Below are positions 34,740-45,165 of a stretch of DNA of 64,000 nucleotides, in pieces (positions within the stretch are counted from its first letter, which is position 1; each line of letters begins with the position of its first letter). The stretch spans positions 775,428,552 through 775,492,551 of the forward strand of contig CM060918.1 in the NCBI GenBank assembly GCA_030737875.1, written 5' to 3'. The notes beneath the pieces are model-generated. The model did no database searches. It had not been told where the DNA came from and saw only the letters and a program-made list of their open reading frames with translations. The DNA is from Allium sativum. Taxonomy: Eukaryota > Streptophyta > Magnoliopsida > Asparagales > Amaryllidaceae. The position numbers were made by a program, and so were the translations under genes.

Positions 34740-35576
34740 ATGATATAACAATGATACGATATCATAAGGTCCTAATGACGAAGAGCTCTGGATGAGTCGT
34801 TCTCATGCACTCTTCCGTCTCCCATATACAATTGTTGCCATCTTCACTCCATTGTACCTTGACTAGCTTGACTGTCTTCCTCCAAAAAGCTGTTTCGTGT
34901 CATTCCCCACAACACGAAGTGGCTTATGAAATTTCGCAACTGCGGTCTCTACTTCTAGGTCTTCGTAGTGCTCTAGAGATACCACCACATTCAAATCGTG
35001 CACGAACTTCCGTAGGAACGATGCATGAAAAACATAATGCACACTAGACATCTTCTCGGGTAAATCCAATCTATATGCGAACTTTCTAATTTGCTCGACT
35101 ATCGGAAACGGTCCAACGAACCTTGGAGCTAGCTTTCCCTTATTTTCGAATCGAACCACATGCTTCAATGCTGAAATCTTCACGAAAACCATATCGCCTA
35201 CGTCGAATTCCAAATCCTTTTGACGCTTATCGACATAACTCTTCCAATGATCTTGGGCTATCTTCATTCGTTGCCAAACGATCGCGATACAATTTGAGGT
35301 CCGTCTAATCATCTCTGGCCCAAGTACCAACTTATCTCTAGTTTCTAACCAACATGTTGGAGAATTGCACGGTCTCCCATACAACGCCTCGTATGGTGCC
35401 ATCCCAATGCTAGACTGGTAGCTATTATTATATGCAAACTCAACTAGATGCAGATGGTCTTCCCATGATCCCCCAAAATCCAATACACAAGATCTTAGGA
35501 GATCTTCCAAAACTCGGTTGACCCTCTCGGTTTGACCATCAGTTTGGGGATGGTAAGCCGTACATAAACATAATTA
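34740..35576 (-). pseudogene. Element C pol: integrase C-terminal part and chromodomain-like end
   Basis: On the minus strand the frame shows [20 protein letters not shown], with the catalytic Glu of the DDE triad retained. [25 protein letters not shown], the GPF(P)I and KLAPRFVGPF blocks and HYVFHASFLRK follow. A frameshift lies near 34870-34890. In the next frame a KTVKLVKVQW...NNCIWETEE...HPELF segment resembles the chromodomain of plant chromoviruses. Upstream the sequence is cut at 35576 by the truncated LTR of element A. An in-frame TAA near the cut and the frameshift show decay. Confidence 0.9.
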
Positions 35577-36030
35577 GACATGGGTGACATGTGAAATACG
35601 ATTAGAAACACTTAACCAAATTGAAACATGTATGAAGACATGAATAAGAAGGGGTTAAGTGGGAAATTCTAGTGGGGACCAAGCATAGGTGGAAAGCTTG
35701 TGTCAAGCATGGGGGACCCTTTTCAAACCAGTAACCCATTAAGTTTCTTTGTGAGCTCGAGTTAGATCGAGGACGGGACACGCTTACTGGGTTTGATCGT
35801 AAGAGGTCAAAACGGGTTAACGATGGCAACGCAAGTCCAACGGGGTCATGTGTGTGCGTGGGCCCAGGCTGGTAGGTAAGACGTTGTTGCATCGTGTAGA
35901 TATAAGCCGTGCATCTTTTGTGGTATCGGGTTGCCACTTTGGGGAGTGATACACTAATAATACTAATAATACTCTATGAATGTTAATGCATTCCCTTTAA
36001 GAGTGACATTAATGGACGTGGGGTGTTACA
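35577..36030 (+). repeat. Left LTR of element A, truncated and internally deleted
   Basis: It matches the right LTR from 43337 onward, so the first ~2.16 kb are missing. A second deletion of 708 bp has its junction at ATACAC (35949-35954). The right LTR has ATACAC at both 43708-43713 and 44416-44421, so the deletion lies exactly between short direct repeats. It ends GACGTGGGGTGTTACA. Confidence 0.92.
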
Positions 36031-36032
36031 CA

Positions 36033-36043
36033 TGGTATCAGAG
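36033..36043 (+). promoter_or_regulatory. Primer-binding site of element A (tRNA-Met type)
   Basis: TGGTATCAGAG lies two bases after the LTR end. It matches the 3' end of initiator tRNA-Met, the commonest primer of plant LTR retrotransposons. Confidence 0.88.
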
Positions 36044-36246
36044 TTGAAGGTTAACAGAACAGATAAGGGATTTTGAAAAAAAAACTATTTTTCAAAAGCT
36101 TTTTTTTATAAAGAAATACTTTCAAAAAATATGTTTTAAGGGGAGTATTTTCAAGAGAAAAGTTTGTTTTAAAAACATAACCCCCAAGAGCCATATATCT
36201 TTCTTTCGATTCTCCATTTTGAATCTCTCCCTTTTTCTTTTTCAGC

Positions 36247-37665
36247 ATGTCTGAGTTACCCGAGATACCCGAGGCGATACTGATACCAACCTGGTTCAGA
36301 AGGTATCTGGAGGCTAGGGCCACCGCCGCAGGCCCAGCAGACATTCCTCCTCCCCCTCCCCGTGTTGATACTTTTTCAAAGATATGCAAGGACTTTTGGA
36401 CAACGGGCGGGAAACCTTTTCATGGGTCAGAGACATTTGTTGAAGCTCGAAATTGGCTTGAGGAGGTGGAAGATTTATTTGGTATCTTCGAGATAAAAGA
36501 TGGAAGAAAGGTCCAATTAGCTGCTTGGTTAATGAAGGAAGAAACCTCGTTTTGGTGGGAGGTCACGAATGGAGAGCATCCAGTAGAGACATGGATGGAT
36601 TTCAGGTGTAGGTTCGAGATGAAATTTCTCTCACGAGCAGAAGAGAACTTATACATGGAGAGGTTCTTAGCATTGAAACAAGAGAATTTATCAGTAAAGG
36701 AGTACGTCAACAAGTTCAATCAGTTGGCGAGATTTGGCTTGGAATTGGTAAACACACCTGAGAAGAAGGCCCTAAGGTTCGTTAAAGGTTTGAATGAGCC
36801 ACTACATGGGTTGGCTATGACCCACATTCCTATGGGGGCTACCTTTGAGAAACTGGTTGACATGGCGCTTGTGCATGAAGAGGAGAAAGGTGCTAATGCT
36901 AATAAGGCACCGGAGAAGAAAGGGGATCAAAAGAAATCACAACAGCAAAACAAGAAAGGTGGTAAGAACAACAATAGCAAAGGAAAGAAAAGGTGCTTTA
37001 ATTGTGGAACACCAGGCCATCTGAGCAAGGACTGTAGGAAGAAGAAGAAGACTGGCCTTTTCCACTGTGGAGAGGCAGGACATCTAATTAAAGACCGCCC
37101 GAGGAAACAGGGGGAAGGGCAAAGAACAAGATCCTCTTCTGGAGGGAAGATTCAAGCTCTCATGGCACCAGGGCAGGCAAGAGGGCAGATTCAGGCTCTC
37201 ATGGCACCAGGACAGGAGAGAGGTAGAAACATTTATATTGAAAGTTTGGATTTTCTGTTTGATCATCTTGTTCGTACTTTGTTTGATTCTGGCGCTTCAT
37301 ACTCATTTGTATCTGCTTCGTTAGTTAAAACACTGCACCTAAATACTAGTCTAGTTACGGATCCCATAGTAGTCTCAAACCCTATTGGTGGTTCGGCTCA
37401 TCTTTCAATGATTTGTCGGGATTTGAGAGTGTCTATCTTGAGTGTTAAGTTTGAATGCAACACCTTCGTTCTTGGCTTCACGGGCTATGGATTGATTCTT
37501 GGCATGGATTGGTTATCTAGTAATGGTGCTATCCTCGGTTGTGAAAAGAGAGTGGATAGACTTATGACTCGCCTCGGCAACACTCTTGAAATCTCTTGTA
37601 ATCCCATACATTCTGTTATGCTTAGCTACCTAGAATCTCTTGATGCGTCTGTTGAAAACTTGTAG
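36247..37665 (+). pseudogene. Element A gag and protease
   Basis: The frame has 472 codons. Residues ~40-215 form the retrotransposon gag core (WLEEVEDLF, WWEV, RFEMKFLS, YVNKFNQLARFG). A Lys-rich stretch is followed by a complete CCHC zinc knuckle, CFNCGTPGHLSKDC. A second knuckle has lost its first and last Cys (Leu and Arg instead). A short linker is duplicated (IQALMAPGQ occurs twice). The aspartic protease has the active site LFDSGAS at 37282-37302 and a later ILGMDWL. A premature TAG at 37663 stops the frame just before the link to reverse transcriptase. The product would package RNA and mature the polyprotein. Confidence 0.92.
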
Positions 37666-38500
37666 TCTGTTAGAGTAGTCCGTGATTACTCAGATGTATT
37701 TGAAGAGGTGAAGGGCTTACCTCCGAAGCGGGAGATAGACTTCCGCATATACCTTATTGATAATGCAAAACCCGTAGCTCTACCGGTTAGACCATGGCTC
37801 CAAGGGAGAGAAAAGAGCTCAGCAAGCAAGTCAAAGAGTTGCTCGAAAAGGGGTTTATAAGGCGGAGTATTTCTGAATGGGGTGCTCCAGTAGTATTCGC
37901 AACCAAAGCGGATGGATCACTTCACCTATACGTTGATTATAGGGAGCTAAACAAGCTGACTAAGAAAAATAGGCACCCACTTCCAAGAATAGACGACTTG
38001 TTTGATCAGCTTGTAGGTGCGTCGGTTTTCTCCCAATTAGATCTGGCCACCAGGTTTCTTCAACTAAGAGTGGCTGAAGACAGCATTGATAATACCGCGT
38101 TTAGAACCCCGGATGGTTTCTTTGAATGGCTTGTCATGCCTTTCGGCTTGACAAACGCACCCGCTTACTTCGTTGATTTGATGAGCAGGGTGTTCAGAGA
38201 GTTCCTTAATAAGTTTGTGGTGGTCTTCGTAGATGACATTTTGGTTTTCTAAAAGAATGAAGAAGAGCATGCTTTGCATTTAAGGGAAGTCATGGATACT
38301 CTTCGTGCACATCAGCTGAAAGCCAAATTCTCCAAATGCCATTTCTGGAGAGAAGAAGTGAGGTTTCTTGGACATGTGGTGTCCAAAGAAGGGTTAGCTG
38401 TGGACCCCGCAAAAGTAGTTGCGGTGCAAGATTGGAAGGTTCCACGGAATGCAACCGAAGTCCGAAGCTTTCCTAGCGGGCTTTTACCGAAAGTTAATTA
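37666..38500 (+). pseudogene. Element A reverse transcriptase
   Basis: After the TAG at 37663 the same frame continues with DYSDVFEEVKGLPP. A one-base deletion near 37792 then shifts to the frame starting [12 protein letters not shown]. Reverse transcriptase landmarks are [43 protein letters not shown] (first catalytic Asp), [19 protein letters not shown] and the catalytic VFVDDILVF. An in-frame TAA follows at 38250. The thumb shows KFSKCHFW and [10 protein letters not shown] 5-base deletion near 38470 shifts frame again. Confidence 0.92.
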
Positions 38501-39516
38501 AAGACTTTGCAAAAATCTCAGCCCCGTTCACAAAGTTGAAAAAGAAGAACCTAACTTTCGCTTGGGATTTGGATTGCGATATTTCTTTCCAACGTTTGAA
38601 GAGGGCTCTAACAACAGCCCCTGTTCTGACATTGCCCGATGGGAGCAAAATGTTTACCGTATACACGGATGCATGTGGTACGAGACTAGGTGATGTCTTG
38701 ATGCAGGAAGAGAAGGTAGTAGCTTATGGAGGCAGACAATTGAAAGTACATGAGAAAAACTACCCAACCCACGATCTAGAGTTGGCTGCCATCGTCTTTG
38801 CGCTTAAGTCTTGGCGCCATTATCTCCTAAGTGAGAAGTTTGAATTGTATACTGACCATAAATCGTTGAAGTACCTTTTCTCGCAGAAAGATCTTAACTT
38901 GAGGCAACAAAGATGGATGGAGTTCTTAGCATCCTATGATTTTGAGATTTCCTATACCCCTGGCAAGGGCAATGTAGTAGTAGACGCCTTGAGTAGAAAG
39001 AAGCTGAACTTGAGTCCTCTCTTTGTAGAAAGGCGAAGCTTGGAGTACATAGCAAACTTTAACTTTAGACCCTCCTCTGAAATTGTAGCTGGTCTGTTAG
39101 CATCGCTAGAGGTACGGCCTACTCTTTTGGACTCAATAGGAACCGCTCAACGAGAAGACCCTCAGCTAGTTTACATGATGGATAAGCTAGTTAGGGGTGA
39201 AACTTCTAGTCACCTCACTAGATACTCCATCGATGACAAGGGTTGGTTGAGACGGGATGGAAGGCTATGCGTCCCACAAGTAAAAGATTTAGTGAAGACG
39301 GTTCTCGAAGAAGCACACCATTCTAAGCTGACCATACACCCGGGCGGAGACAAGATGTATAAAGATATAAAAAGGGTTTTCTTTTGGAATGGCATAAAGG
39401 GGGATGTAGCTGAGTTCGTTGCTAAGTGTTTGATATGCCAACAAGTCAAAGCGGAGCAGAAGAAGCCTGGTGTTCTGCTCCATCCTCTGGAGGTCCCACA
39501 GTGGGAAGTGGGATAG
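38466..39516 (+). pseudogene. Element A RNase H and integrase zinc-binding domain
   Basis: It begins after the frame change near 38470. RNase H shows YTDACGT (catalytic Asp), [19 protein letters not shown] and [11 protein letters not shown], then [15 protein letters not shown]. The integrase HHCC finger follows, with [11 protein letters not shown] and CLICQQVK. The frame ends at a TAG (39514) caused by a one-base insertion in the PQW region near 39505. The integrase core continues in another frame. Confidence 0.92.
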
Positions 39517-40624
39517 CATTTCGATGGACTTTATTGATGGGCTGCCTAGGTCAAGAAGGGGCAATACCAGTATTTGGATAATAGTGGACAGGCTCACTAA
39601 AAGCGCCCACTTTATACCTGTGAAGAGTAGAAGGACTGCCTCGTCCCTAGCATCCATTTATCTAAAAGAGATAGTTCGACTCCATGGGATACCCTCCAGC
39701 ATAGTGAGTGATCGTGATCCTATCTTTACGAGCGAGTTTTGGAAAAGTTTGCAAGAGGCTGTAGGCACACAATTATGCTTAAGCACGGCTTATCACCCGC
39801 AAACCGATGGTCAGACGGAAAGGGTGTACAGAGTATTGGAAGACCTCTTGAGACTGTGCATTCTTGACTTTGGAGGGACATGGGAGGATCATCTTCCTTT
39901 GGTGGAATTCGCTTACAACAATAGCTACCAAGCCACCATAGGCATGGCGCCCTTCGAAGCTTTATATGGAAGACCATGCCGATCACCAACTTGTTGGTGG
40001 GAGTCTACAGACAAGCTCGTACTTGGGCCAAATATGATTAGAGAAACCTCAGAAAAGGTGGACTTGATAAGAAGACGAATGAAGGCTGCACAAGACAGAT
40101 AGAAGTCCTACGCAGACAAAAGAAGGACCGACCTTGAGTTTAAGGTTGGAGATAGCGTGTTCCTTAAAGTATCTCCTTTGAGGAATGTCATTCGCTTTGG
40201 GTCCGTAGGAAAGCTAGCACCAAGATTTGTAGGATCATTTCCTATCATTGAAAGGATTGGGACAATGGCTTACAGAGTAGAGCTACCCGAGAGACTGACT
40301 GGAGTTCATAATGTTTTTCATGTTTCTCAACTACGAAAGTGCTTACATGAATCTGCAGAAGTGGTGGAGCCAAGTATACTAGAGGAAGTAGAAGTAGAAC
40401 GAGAAGCGACTGTGAGAAGAGTTCCAACTCGTATCTTGGGTATGGAAGTCAAAAAGCTACGCAACCGTGAAGTCAAGCTTGTTAAAATTCAATGGAGTGA
40501 CGCTGAGGAAGCCGCGACTTGGGAAACTGAGAGGAAAATACGCACAGCCTACCCTTTTCTTTTTGAGGATACCTCCTTAATCTCTTTTTCCATAAGTTTA
40601 TTCATGTTTATATCTATCTTTTAA
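39512..40624 (+). pseudogene. Element A integrase core and chromodomain-like C-terminus
   Basis: The catalytic core shows [10 protein letters not shown] (first Asp), [14 protein letters not shown] (second Asp) and [17 protein letters not shown] (Glu). A TAG at 40100-40102 interrupts it. The next 155-codon frame from 40157 continues with KLAPRFVGSFPI, AYRVELPERL and VFHVSQLRKCLH. It ends with EVKKLRNREVKLVKIQW...ATWETE...YPFLF, which resembles the chromodomain motor end of Tekay/Del elements. Such domains bind modified histone tails and steer integration in known chromoviruses. Here that role is only inferred. Confidence 0.9.
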
Positions 40625-41163
40625 GTATATCTCCTCAGTCCTACTCTTTATCCTTAGGTAGAAACCAATGGATGTAAACATGTATTTAAAACATGTTATG
40701 ATTGATGGTTGCGAGTGATTGTGGGTGGTTGCTAGTGGTTACTCGTGGATGCATGTACACACACATTAGGCACTAGATTGGCTCAATTACCTTCATGTTG
40801 CATATAAATATGTGTTCATATTTAAATTAATGGATGTATAATGGTTGTGTTATTATATGGATGCTGCATTTTGATGAATGGTTGTGCACACATGTAGAAG
40901 TAATATGTATTGTTAGGATTCTTTCGCATACATAATGGACGCATAGCATCATGATTTGCATTAAGGAGGTCAACTGAATCAGTAGACCGCCTGATTTTGC
41001 ATTAGATAAGGAACATATACACATACTTTTTGCATATGTTCATACGGCATTAGAAATCTTGTAAGGACAATGGATGCCTATGTTTGATGGTTGAGTAGAT
41101 GGATGATTGGATGTTAGGATATACATTCTCCTTAACTTGAAGATTTCGGGGGCGAAATCCTTT
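40625..41163 (+). other. Element A 3' untranslated internal region
   Basis: Non-coding sequence between pol and the polypurine tract, rich in TGGATG/ATGGTTG motifs. The matching region of element D (55352-55910) is clearly homologous. Confidence 0.7.
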
Positions 41164-41176
41164 AAGGAGGGGAGAA
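41164..41176 (+). promoter_or_regulatory. Polypurine tract of element A
   Basis: AAGGAGGGGAGAA is immediately followed by TGTAACACCCC of the right LTR. Confidence 0.85.
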
Positions 41177-42064
41177 TGTAACACCCCATGATTTTAAATA
41201 TTAAAATTAACAAATTAAAGAATACTTAATTTCAAATTTGAGAATTAAGGGAAACGGGTTATGCCATTGCGTTTGTCTCGGAATTCTGCTTGAGATAGAG
41301 TCCGAGTTTGCGTGAATTGGACCCCGTATGAAGAAGTTATGGCCTTCTGAAGTTTCAGAATTTAAATAAATTAAAAACAGCTCAGGTTCAGAGATTCAAA
41401 ATTCGAAATTCGAAATTCAAACAGGGAAGCGGGCTGGGAGGGAATTCTCCCGCCCAAGGCCAGGTCGACCAGGGGGTCAACCAGGGGGTCGACCTCCCCT
41501 ACACAGGTCGACCAGGGGGTCGACATGGGGGTCGACCTACCCCACGGGGTAGATCTGAAATCAGACGATTCTGACTTGTTGCTGAGTCTTACGGGACCTG
41601 TTGCTGAGTCATTAGGACTGATATGGCTGTTCTGGATAACTCTATCTTGTCTAGATGGTCCGGATTAATTCTATCTTAATCTAACGGCTTATGTTGATTT
41701 AAAATTCTATAAAAGAATGCCTAGACTCAAACCCTAATCCTAAACTAAATTAGTCTCTTGGCCACCAAGCTGCTGCTAGGATAGTTCTTCTTCCTAAAGC
41801 TTAGAGATTAGCAAATCAGAATTCTAATTCAAAAGACGAACGAATCGTTCTCTTCTCTAACATGTCTTTGTGAGTACAATTTCTTTCACAAAATAATTAA
41901 TAAATTAATTGTGATGAGTTATAATTGGGATTATGAGAACATGACTGTTGGATCATGTGATGTTATTTAACTTTGTTATTGTCTGTTGGTGAACATATGA
42001 TAGTTTTGTTATCTTATGTGTGTAGATCTATTTCATATGTCCAATTATACATGTTTAACTTGAT

Positions 42065-42500
42065 TCATCTTATGTTAGTTCGTATGTGAATCTTATGCAA
42101 GTTTGGGTTGTTAAATCATATGCTAATTTGTATGTGAATCTTATACAAGTTTTGGGATGTTAAGTCATATGCTAGCTTGTATATGAACCTTATGCAAGTT
42201 TGAGATGTTAAATCATATGCTAGTTTGTATATGAATCTTATGCAAGTTTGTTTCTACATATGCTAGTTTGTATATGAAACTTATGCAAGTTTGAGATGTT
42301 AAATCATATGCTAGTTCGTATGTGAATCTTATGCAAGTTTGTAGAAAATCCATATGCAAGTTTAGGTGAAAACTATATTCACATTTTTAGATGAAAACTA
42401 TATTCACGTATGCAAGTTTAGGTGAAAACTATATTCACATTTTTAGGTGAAAACTATATTCACATATGAAAGTTTGGGTGAAAAACTATATTCCATATAT
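42065..42500. repeat. Tandem repeats in the right LTR of element A
   Basis: About six units of roughly 48 bases share ATATGCTAGTTTGTATATGA and CTTATGCAAGTTTG (42065-42350). A second array of GGTGAAAACTATATTCACAT units follows (42363-42500). Confidence 0.85.
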
Positions 42501-42517
42501 GCAAGTTTAGGTGAAAC

Positions 42518-42520
<3 letters not shown>

Positions 42521-42572
<52 letters not shown>
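42521..42572. repeat. AT microsatellite in the right LTR of element A
   Basis: An uninterrupted (TA)n run of about 52 bases. Confidence 0.97.
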
Positions 42573-42576
<4 letters not shown>

Positions 42577-44488
42577 AGTTCACAATTTCATGTTTAGATC
42601 TATATTTAGATCCATGGTAGTTTATGCAAATTTATGTTCTATATATTCATTGCCTATGCAAGTTATTAGCTATGCAAACTTATGTTATAATTCTTATTCG
42701 CAAGTCAGATCTATTTTATGTGTTATGCAAATTGCGATGTTGCTTTTCTTTTTATAAGTTAGACTATTTGTGAATCTAACATATTTCATGTTAAAACATA
42801 CGAACGACATGGGGACAATGGGAAAAGTATTAATTATGTAAATTGTGAATTGACATAAAATGGCTTTAAAAGCATATAATTGAAGTGAGACGTTAATTGG
42901 TATAATTTATATACCTAAAAAGTATGGACATAATTTAGGTGACAATTACGGACATAGTTAATTTGGAAATTATTGACAATTTGAATATGGACAATTAATC
43001 CATATTGGGGTGAAATAATTATGTGTAATAATAAACGCCTAAGACACGAGGTTAGACTCGTTTATGGTGTAAGACTGCCCGGACCCGCCCGGCAAATCCA
43101 GCAACCACAAACAGTAGTCTAATGTGAGAGGTCAATGGCATAAATTAAATGCATAACAAATTTAAAGACACAAGGTTAGGCATGTTTGCGGTATAAGACT
43201 GCCCGGACCCGCCCGGCAAATCCTGCAACCGCAAATGGGAGTCTAACGTGGGAGGTCTTACAAGGTTACGGTTATAATGAATTAAGTAACACTTAACCAA
43301 GATAAACATGTGGTGGGATATAGGGGTTAAGTGGGTGACATGGGTGACATGTGAAATACGATTAGAAATATTTAACCAATTGAAACATGTAAGAAGACAT
43401 GAATAAGAAGGGGTTAAGTGGGAAATTCTAGTGGGGACCAAGCATAGGTGGAAAGCTTGTGTCAAGCATGGGGGACCCTTTTCAAACCAGTAACCCATTA
43501 AGTTTCTTTGTGAGCTCGAGTTAGATCGAGGACGGGACACGCTTACTGGGTTTGATCGTAAGAGGTCAAAACGGGTTAACGGTGGCAACGCAAGTCCAAC
43601 GGGGTCATGTGTATGCGTGGGCCTGGGCTGGTAGGTAAGACGTTGTTGCATCGTGTAGATATATGTCGTGCATCTTTAGTGGTATCGGGTTGCCACTTTA
43701 GGGAGTGATACACCCCACCGTGGGACCAGCACGGGTATCTACGAGTTAGGGAGCCGATCGCATGGGGGTAGTGGGTACAACTAGTGGAGATAGGGGCAGG
43801 CGGCACCTATGAAGGCAGTTAGGTGTACACGAAACTACCATTATCATTATTCTGTTCAGTAGGCAGGATCAACTTTTAAGGTGACTAGTAATGGTGCAGT
43901 ATAGTAATTATCCTATAACGATTAGGAGCGAGATTAACGCCAGAATATTCCTCTTGTTTGTTTTATCTTACCCACTTTATTCACTGACATTCCTTGTTTT
44001 ACCAGTTTATGCCTTTTCCTAATTACTTTAATAATTATATTGTTAAAGTTATTGTACTCGCCAGACTTTATGTCTGACCCCCTTGTTTTCGCCTCTTTTC
44101 TTCCTTCCCCCCCAGGTTCTCAGGGTGAGACTAGTACTAGTGGAGCTTGATTTGGATCTCTTTCTCTCTCTTTTGGAAGTGCTTGGATTGCTGAAAGTAA
44201 AGTTCAGCTCATCTCTTTTATGGCTACTTATGTTGGGGTTATGCTTTTTATTTTATGTACTCAGAAAGCAATTTGTCGAGATGGATATTAAGTGCACTTG
44301 GTTTTACTGTTGGTTTATGAAGTTGTTGTAATCAAACTATTTCTCCGCTGCAATAAAAGTTGTTTTAAAATTTTCAAGTACCAATATATGTATCTGTCTT
44401 GTTATATTCTGTTCTATACACTAATAATACTCCATGAAAGTTAATGCATTCCCTTTGAGAGTGACATTAATGGACGTGGGGTGTTACA

Positions 44489-45165
44489 CTCACACTTTGC
44501 ATCCCATGTAAACACTTGGTTCTTCTTTGTCAATCATGTCTTTGGTGCAACTATCTTTGAGAAATCCTTGATAAACTGTCGGTAATAACCAGCCAACCCA
44601 AGGAAACTTCTCACATCCGTCACATTCTTAGGTCTATCCCAGTCCTGAATTGCTGCTACTTTAGTAGGGTCAACTGCTATCCTATTTCCAGAAACTACAT
44701 GGCCTAAGAACCTCACTTCACTCTTCCATAAGTGACACTTTGAAAACTTAGCTCTCAGTTGATGCTTTCGTAGGATTTCCAACACTACTCTCAAGTGTGT
44801 CTTGTGTTCTTCCTCGTTCCAAGAGTAAACAAGAATGTCGTCCACGAACACAAGCTCGAACTTGTTCAACTAATCACTGAAAACCCTATTCGTAAGATCC
44901 ACAAAATACGCTGGCGCGTTAGTCAACCCGAATGGCATCCACAACCATTCTAAGAAATAGGATGGTGTCCTGAAAGCAGTCTTTGGCACACTATCCTTTG
45001 CCACCTTCAACTGGTGAAATCCTGTTGCCAAATCCATCTAAGAAAATACTTTGGCCTCGTGAAGCTGATCGAACAAGTCATCAATCCTTGGCAATGAATA
45101 CTTGTTCTTCTTAGTCACCTTGTTTATCTCACGATAGTCCACACACAATCTTAACGAGCCATCTG
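44489..45165 (-). pseudogene. Element C pol: central reverse transcriptase fragment
   Basis: Read on the minus strand from 45165, it shows the VDYRE block, [10 protein letters not shown], a stop, then MDLATGFHQLK (first catalytic Asp), FRTPSYFLEWLWMPFGLTN, another stop, and FVDDILVY (catalytic pair near 44838-44849). [17 protein letters not shown] and [10 protein letters not shown] follow, then a TGA and FTWDAK. It is bounded on the right by element D (duplication ATCTG at 45161-45165) and on the left by element A. Confidence 0.92.

Larger units (their letters stand above)
35577..44488 (+). mobile_element. Element A: plus-strand Ty3/gypsy (Tekay/Del-like chromovirus) with truncated left LTR
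   Basis: It has a partial left LTR (35577-36030), primer site, gag, protease, reverse transcriptase, RNase H, integrase, a chromodomain-like end, a polypurine tract and a 3312-bp right LTR (41177-44488). It lies inside element C. The right flank (44489) reads into C reverse transcriptase and the left flank into C integrase, so C sequence is missing between them. The left target duplication is lost with that deletion, so it cannot be tested. Lineage is inferred from the LTR start TGTAACACCCC, LTR length, tRNA-Met primer site and the C-terminal motif. Confidence 0.93.
41177..44488 (+). repeat. Right LTR of element A (3312 bp)
   Basis: It begins TGTAACACCCCATG and ends GACGTGGGGTGTTACA. A TATA box (TATAAAAG) lies at 41708-41715. 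It carries GGGGGTCGACC/GGTCGACCAGG repeats at 41460-41560 and the tandem arrays listed below. Two CTGCCCGGACCCGCCCGGCAAATCC blocks (43075 and 43200) are conserved with the LTRs of D and with the old LTR at 10146. Confidence 0.93.

Noticed and set aside
35577..36030. First taken as a separate LTR fragment unrelated to A
   Set aside because: It ends directly at a tRNA-Met primer site followed by gag of A, and it matches A's right LTR with two deletions, so it is A's left LTR.
36033..36043. tRNA gene
   Set aside because: Only the short match to the tRNA 3' end is present, as expected for a primer-binding site. The same applies at 48046 and 60722.
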